Shown here: in pieces, positions 57,653 to 64,000 of the stretch
How the letters are laid out: every line of letters starts with the position of its first letter
Numbering within the stretch: the stretch's first letter is position 1
Assembly: GCA_022702705.1 (NCBI GenBank)
Contig: CM040423.1
Location: forward strand, 113,269,738 to 113,333,737
Length of the DNA: 64,000 nt
Direction: 5' to 3'
Origin: Papilionanthe hookeriana x Papilionanthe teres
Lineage: Eukaryota > Streptophyta > Magnoliopsida > Asparagales > Orchidaceae
Notes under the pieces: generated by a model
Told to the model about the DNA's origin: nothing
The model's database searches: none
What the model saw: the letters and a program-made list of their open reading frames with translations, nothing else
Position numbers and translations under genes: made by a program

Positions 57653-57723
<71 letters not shown>
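57653..57723. repeat. (AT)n microsatellite near LTR 3' end
   Basis: About 35 AT units, pure. See 48272-48337. Confidence 0.95.
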
Positions 57724-57728
<5 letters not shown>

Positions 57729-60700
57729 GGAAAGTAGCATTTTATTTTAAAAAATAATTTTTAAGTTCGAAAGATTTTTAAGATATGAGATCAAGCTGAT
57801 CTCACATCCCAAATAGTTTATATAAACGAGCGCCGCATCACAAGCTGTGTTTCTATCCCGAAGAATAGACACATTAGTTGATGATGGGGCTCGATTAAAT
57901 AAACTAAAAGATTTGTGACACCCATTTGGTCTGCGATCCAAGTTTATAGGCCGACAAGTTCCCCTATTTAATATAAAGGAGTTATATAGGGTTTATATTA
58001 CCTGGGTTCTTAAAGTTCCCTATAAGGGAAAGCCCCTATAGTTAATTACATCCTAAGTGACGGGAATCACTTAAGAAAACTCTCGATAATGATCAGTGGT
58101 TTTGCTTTCAAGAATTTTAAAGTTTAAGTTTTTAAAGGATTGAATTTTGGAAATTTCAAAAGGGAGTGGATCAAATTTAGAGCAGTTTATTTTAAGAATC
58201 CAAAGGAAGAGAAGTAGAGGATGTCACTGACCCGAAGTGAACTTCGGTGACTTCCCAACTATCCTATGATTTGGCTTCAATTTGAGAATTTATTTAATTT
58301 TGTAATCCTACCAATTTTAGTTAATTAGGACTTATATTTATATGACATAATCATACGAATAGCCTCAATGATGTGAGGGTTTATGTCGTACCAAATGACT
58401 ACCTCGGAGTCCTAAGACCGGTTAGGGCTTAATTTACATAACATGATTATGCAAATGCCTAACGAAGAGTTGAGGATTTATGTTGCACTAAGCAAGCTAC
58501 CTCAAAATCCTATGGCTTTGTTATTTAATTCTAAGCAAGGGTTTTGCTGAAGTAGTCGCAAGTTTTGCTGACGAAGATGGTCGTGCTGCCCACTATGCTC
58601 CAAGCTCCTTATTGTTGCAAAGGTTTAGTTTTAGAAAGTGAAAATAAGGAGATGAGAGAAGTATTTTGGTTTAGAAAAGTCTTAAAGTCCAAATGTTTTT
58701 TTTAATGTTTTAATTAAAACAAATCTTAAAATTGGTTAAACAGAACCGATTAAGATCCCACGGTTCCGTCATCCGGCACCGTTATTTTCATCAGATTCAC
58801 TTAGTCCAAATGAATTTGCTAAACTCAACTGAATGAGTTCCACACTTTCATTTAGACCGTGGGAAATCTCGTTAGCAATACGCGGGTTACATCATCCGAG
58901 GTATTCCCGATCATCCAACGAGACGTTTTAATTTAGTTGGAGTTGTAGTTTTGCTGTTCTGTTTGTGATTAAATTTTAAGTTGTTTCATATTTTGAAATG
59001 TTGTGGCGGTGAATTTTATCTTGTTGTGAATTTTAATTTAGTTTTGTTTTTCAATTTTGTGGCTACCCTAAAGGTTTTAGTTTTCATGCAGGGTGACATT
59101 CTTGTTTAACATGCAAGAGAAGTAAAGTACAGTGCAGGTAAATAAATTGCAATGAAATAAAACCGTACCTTGTAAGCATTCCTATTTATTTTCTCCTGCA
59201 CTTAAAACACAGGTTAAAGCATTTATATAATTGCAAGAAAACACCTAGGTAAAGCTAAGGGAAGGTTTTGGTTGTCTACCAAAATCCTATAGCTAGTCAA
59301 TTCCTATGATGTCTAGGTTCTTATGTTTTGTTAAGGATGATTTTCTTCACCAAAGAACAATTAAGTTCAGTTGTTCTTCTAAACATCTCATCGTATTGAG
59401 AAAGTGCTTAGGACAAGTCCTAAACATCTTTTCAATACTTCTGAGATTACTTTGAGTCCAAATGAATTTCATTGTACAAGTGAATTAATCATTCAAGAGA
59501 TTTAGTTAAGTTTTGCTTCTTACTCAGTGAACTAGGATGTTTGATTATCCTACGAGTGAAGTGACATTTTACTTAATGCTCTATTTAAGAGTTATGATAA
59601 TGAAAGCCTTTAGGGGCAAATTAATTTGTTGAATATTTTAACAATTCTTAATTAGAAAATTGGAATTGATGTTTTTGAAATGATTTGGTTTAGTTATAAA
59701 ATTTTAATTAATAATTTTAAGTTTGGAATAGTGTTCAAGTTGTTTCAATTCTATTAAATCTCTATATTTTAATGATCTTAATATTTTAGATTAATTTTAC
59801 CATTTTAAATTTACTTAAGTTGAAAGAGGTGTTTAAATTATTTATTTTTATTAAATTTTAATGACTTTATTTGGATTGATTGCAATATTTTAGGTTGATT
59901 TTAATTAGTTTAATTTTTTTATACATTTTTATTATAAATTGTTTTGATGTTGATTTTTAATGTTTCAAATTTGTTTTAGTTTTGTTTTCAAATGATAAAT
60001 TAATTTTACTGTTCTCAATTTAATTTAATTAAGTTATTAAATCACTTAATGTTTTAAACTTTAATTTAATTAAGGGTTATTTTCTTTTTAATTATTAATT
60101 TCAATTATCATTTTAAGTTTAATTAAGAATTGAATGTTATTAAAGTAATTTATTTAGGGATTTCAAATTAAAGAATTGGTATCTTCCTAAGTCACATCCC
60201 TAATAATCCAAAATTTTAATTATCCTCCTAAAATTTAAATTATTTAATTAATTAAAGTTCCATTTTGTTATTTCCAAAGTGATTAATGGCTTTTTACCCC
60301 TTTACTTCCTAAGTTTCAATCACCCAAGAGGAAATTAAGATCGGATATTTTACCCTCCCTTTTGATTAAACCTAAAGTATTAATTAGGGTAAAAATCCTT
60401 TAATTACCTTTATGCCCCTTTAGGCTTATTTATTTCATAACTAATCAAATTAAGCTCAAATGAATTAAAAATTTTTATTTCACTTCACTCATATGTCAAT
60501 TAAGACACTAGAGGAGAAAATGTGATTTTTCTGAATTTAATTTAATTTATATATTTATTTTTGTGAGAAAATGAGGGTTTTCAATGAAAATTCAACAACA
60601 TGACCAAGGTGAGGTTTCTATCCTTAGGAAAATTGTGGGATGTCTGTACTGACCAGAGGACCACCTAGATCAATTTTGGTGATTTTTTGAATTATATTTT

Positions 60701-61802
60701 ATTTATTATAATTATTTTAAATTTTATGGTATTAATTAATTATAAAATAAAATTAAACTTGAAAATTAAGTTTTATATTTTTCTTAAATCTATATGACCA
60801 CAAGGAGTCCAGAGAAGTAAATTTTATATTTTTCTAATTTTTCTTTGATTTACTAAAATTAAATTAGTGAAAATGTGGGGAAATTCTTTTTTTAATTTTA
60901 AAAATTGTCCTAAGCCTTTAAAATTCAATTTCTTAACCTATAGACTTGAGAAAAATATTTGGTTTGTTCCTAAGTGATTAGGAGGCAAAATGTGACATTT
61001 TTATAATTTTTAATATTTTTGTGATTTTTATTATTTTTTAATTATTAAAATATTAGAAATATAGTTAAAAATGAAAATTTTTAGAAAATTCCAATTTTAA
61101 TTTTCCTAGACTCCTCTGATATCAGAGAGACCATAAAACTATTTTGGTGAATTTTTGAAGTGTATTTTAGGTTTTATAAATTTTTAAAGTTTAAAAATGA
61201 CCATGTAAATTAAATAATTCAATTAATGTGTTAAATTATTTCCAATTGACTTCAAATTTTTATGTGAGGTTCTCTGCATCCAAGTGACAGCAGACAGTTG
61301 TTTTCAAGTAATTTTGATGTGTGGTTAATCCTAATTAATTAAAACTCCGTCTTGGGTGTTTAGGCCAATTAGGGTTATTCTTAAGGAATTAAACCAAACC
61401 ATAATTTTCCTAGGGTTCTCTGGTCATAAGATACCTACCAAAGTTTCCTAGAATTTTCTAAATAAAATGCTAATTACTAGAATTAAAACATCAAAACAGA
61501 CACAAAAATTTGAAAAATCAATATCTTGCCACAGAGATGGCCTCTGGCCTTGGAAAATTCAAGGAATGTTCCCATGAACAGAGGCTACAAAAGTCCTATG
61601 GTCTCACGTCATGGTGAATTGTATGCATGCATGGAGAATTAAAATACTAAACTTAGTAAATAATTAATTAAAAATAAAATACTCATCAAAATAACTTAAT
61701 TTTTTTTCCATATTATTCTCCTCTATTCTCTGAGCAAGAGGGTATTTTTATTTTATTTTTGTGATTTTTCTACCCAAAGATTTGAATTTTTGAAGTTTTT
61801 GG

Positions 61803-61812
61803 TATTTAAATA
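61803..61812 (-). promoter_or_regulatory. Candidate TATA-like box, Ogre-like LTR
   Basis: TATTTAAATA, third copy at the same LTR place. Confidence 0.4.
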
Positions 61813-61842
61813 AATAAAAAATACCCTATTTATCTACTTATC

Positions 61843-62055
61843 CACGTGGCGCCTCATCATCCTCGGCAGCTCCAAAGCTACACGCGTCGCTTCGCCATTT
61901 GACGCTGCCATCTGACTAGGATGCCACGCGGCCCGCGGTCTCATTCCATCTCCTCGTCCGGCTTGATCTGGACCATCCATTCGATACATGCGCGAATGGA
62001 CGACATCCGTTCATCGTCCACAGGTGTCCTAACCCGAGAGCCGTCCACACTAAAA
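61843..62055 (-). other. GC-rich block within Ogre-like LTR
   Basis: Third copy of the block at 15935-16145. Confidence 0.5.
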
Positions 62056-64000
62056 CCCTAAGATCTCACTCATTTCTCCACCAAATTTTATGTTCTTATA
62101 CTCTATGGATTCGTCTCAACAAGACGCACACATCTATATGGCTAACATGCTATGAAATTGAGCCAAACAAAATGGAGAATTCACAGAAGCTCGGGAGGAA
62201 GAAGAGACCCATACCTTTGCTCTGAGAAGTGAAGCTTCAAATAGAGAGTTGTGGCACCTTCGATTGAACCCAAGGAAGCTCCAGATTAAGTCTCTGGCTC
62301 TGGTGATTTGCCTAGACCCGATTTCCACCAAGCCCGATTTCAAAGCTTGGCCGATAGAAGAAATAGGTGGCCTGGAGAGGGGGCTTTTGCTGGGGAACTT
62401 CTTCTCTTGGTCTGGTGAAGGTGTAGAGTCAATCAATTTAAGGATTGGCTCACTGTGGTGAAGTGTCTGCTTTTGGGCTTGAAATTAAACTCAGAAATTG
62501 AGATCATAGAGAGGAAATTAAAGCTAGACTTCAGTGGGGATCAAGTGCTTTATGTTTGGAGAAGGGTCTGGAATGATTTTGGCAGAGTTTTGTTAGGGTT
62601 TGGTTCAGCACCTTGTTTGGCCGAGAGGGGGTGGTGTTTAAATAGGGCTGGCTAGAGGGCTTCCCAGGGGGGTTTGAAGGCTTGGATCAACTGCTTAAGG
62701 CAAGGGAAGAACAGCTGTATTGGCCATTGGGCATGGGACAGCTCAGCAAGGGAAAATTTAAAAGTTTGGCTCACATGGAGCTCTAGGCCATGGCTTTTTC
62801 CGGTGACTCAGGCGGCTGGCCGGCAGGGTCTGGTCACCCTCAGGGTCAGGGAGGTCAGGGCTTGATGTTTGTGAGTTCAATTGGCTTTGGCCATGTGTAA
62901 CGTGGTTTGATTAAAATGGAAAGGGGGAGGGGATATTTTGAGTTCAAATGGGTTAAGCCATGGTTTTGGGCTTGGTGCACCACCCAAGGCTTGACTTTGG
63001 GCTGAAAGGAATCATTTGGGTCAGCTGAATTGGAGTGGTGAAGTCTCCATCCATGGTGATGTGGCTATACTTGGTTTAGAGTGTAGCATAAATGGGGTTA
63101 AAAAGTGATAATGAAGGGTTAAGAAAGAACCCCCTCTTCTTGCCATTAATGGCTTGGTGAAGTTTCCAAGGCTATCATGGCTTCCAAGTGGCTTGTGCAT
63201 GGCTTCTTGGCTCACATTTGGCTTGGGAAATGGCTTGGTCAATTTCATGGAAGGGGGTTATTTGGAATTTTAAAAACTTTGGATTTTTGATGGGATTTGT
63301 CATGATGCCATTTTGGTTTAATCAAAATGATAGATATTGGACTTAGGGGATAGTTTTAATTAAATGGTCTAGATGAGACAATATCACATGGGCTTTGGAA
63401 TAAGTCTTGGGCCTTTGAAATTGTTTTTGGATGGGCTTTTAAAATGTCTTAGGAAGGTGGACTTTTAGGTTTTTTAAAAAAAATTAATGGATGAAAATTT
63501 GGTGAGGGGTTGTGTCAAATAATGTTGCAATTGGTTTAAGAATGTGCCATGAGTAATTTGGAACAAGTTTGTAGTGATTTTGAGTTGAATTGGGTTTAAT
63601 TTGGGTCTTTTTGGTAATGGGGCCAAAGTGGGTCAAATTGGGCTACTTGGGTTAAGGTTGGGCCAATGTTGGGTTTGATGTAAAATTAATGTTGAAAAAT
63701 GTTTATGGAAGTATAACAAAGAGTTTTCAATTTTGGTTGGCCTTTGATTTTGGGATTTGGGCCTATTTGGGTTCATGATTGGTTTAGGCCAAATTGGGGA
63801 TTTTTTATTTGGCTTAGGTTTGGGTGAAGTTTGGGTTCAAATTTTAGGCAAATCAAGTTATTTTTTTTGTTTTTGGGGATGTTAGGAAGTTTTTAGACAG
63901 GATTTGGGGCTAATTGGAGTTGAGTTGGGTTGGTCTGGGCTAAGTTTAAGTCATAGGCCAAAATTGGGCTTTAAGCTTCAAATTGAAATTGGATCCACAT

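Larger units (their letters stand above)
57571..64000 (-). repeat. Ogre-like LTR, continues past the window
   Basis: Sense end at 57571 (GCCGACA on the minus strand), colinear with 11613 to about 18070. It is inserted in the AT-1 ORF3b end after GTGTT (57566-57570), which should recur at the far end if this is a whole insertion. Being a 3' LTR end next to target DNA, it is the 3' LTR of a minus-strand element or a solo LTR. Contains (AT)n (57653-57723), TATTTAAATA (61803) and a GC-rich block (61843-62055). No supported gene. Confidence 0.87.

Overview
This window is plant nuclear DNA made almost entirely of nested, decayed Ty3/gypsy LTR retrotransposons. No host gene, rRNA, tRNA or CRISPR array was found. 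The evidence is reverse transcriptase, RNase H and integrase motifs of two plant lineages (Tat/Ogre-like and Athila-like), plant-type primer binding sites, LTRs with TATA boxes, and 5-bp target duplications. A large, repeat-rich, probably heterochromatic or pericentromeric region of an angiosperm is likely. I cannot name the species.

Layer 1, the oldest, is AT-1, an Athila-like element on the + strand. It is seen in pieces: protease to integrase (19095-23020), the spacer after pol (23021-23428 plus 48130-48235), and remnants of two extra ORFs (55168-55555 and 56405-57570). Layer 2 is AT-2, an Athila-like element (23429-48124, +, about 13.6 kb once its own insert is removed). It sits in the AT-1 spacer with the target duplication TAAAG. 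Layer 3 is AT-3, an Athila-like element (27212-38335, -, 11.1 kb). It sits in the protease/pol region of AT-2 with the target duplication GAGAG. AT-2 and AT-3 have paired LTRs of about 1.55-1.62 kb, and recognisable PBS and PPT.

A separate Tat/Ogre-like element, OG-1 (-), occupies 2729-19094. It has a 7.5-kb 5' LTR (11613-19094), an Arg-type PBS (11590-11607), an upstream ORF, gag, protease, RT, RNase H, a second (archaeal-type) RNase H and integrase, all broken by stops and frameshifts. Its expected 3' LTR is absent. Instead a copy of the same LTR family in the opposite orientation (1-2728) abuts the integrase end. Two more LTRs of this family lie at 48236-55167 and 57571-64000, the second running off the window.

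The least ordinary feature is in the Athila-like elements. AT-2 carries two related ORFs after pol (ORF3a at 42000 and ORF3b at 44057). Each is preceded by a cluster of 15-bp near-perfect palindromes (CTCGCCGACGGCGAG and variants), and the same palindromes lie just upstream of the TATA box in all four LTRs. The much older AT-1 shows the same plan with a different palindrome. Both elements keep a putative intron of about 200 bp immediately before the ORF3b start codon. AT-3 has lost both palindrome/ORF cassettes by two separate deletions. The Athila LTRs also carry an inner copy of the LTR-end/PBS junction, suggesting that the LTR boundary moved outward during the history of the family.
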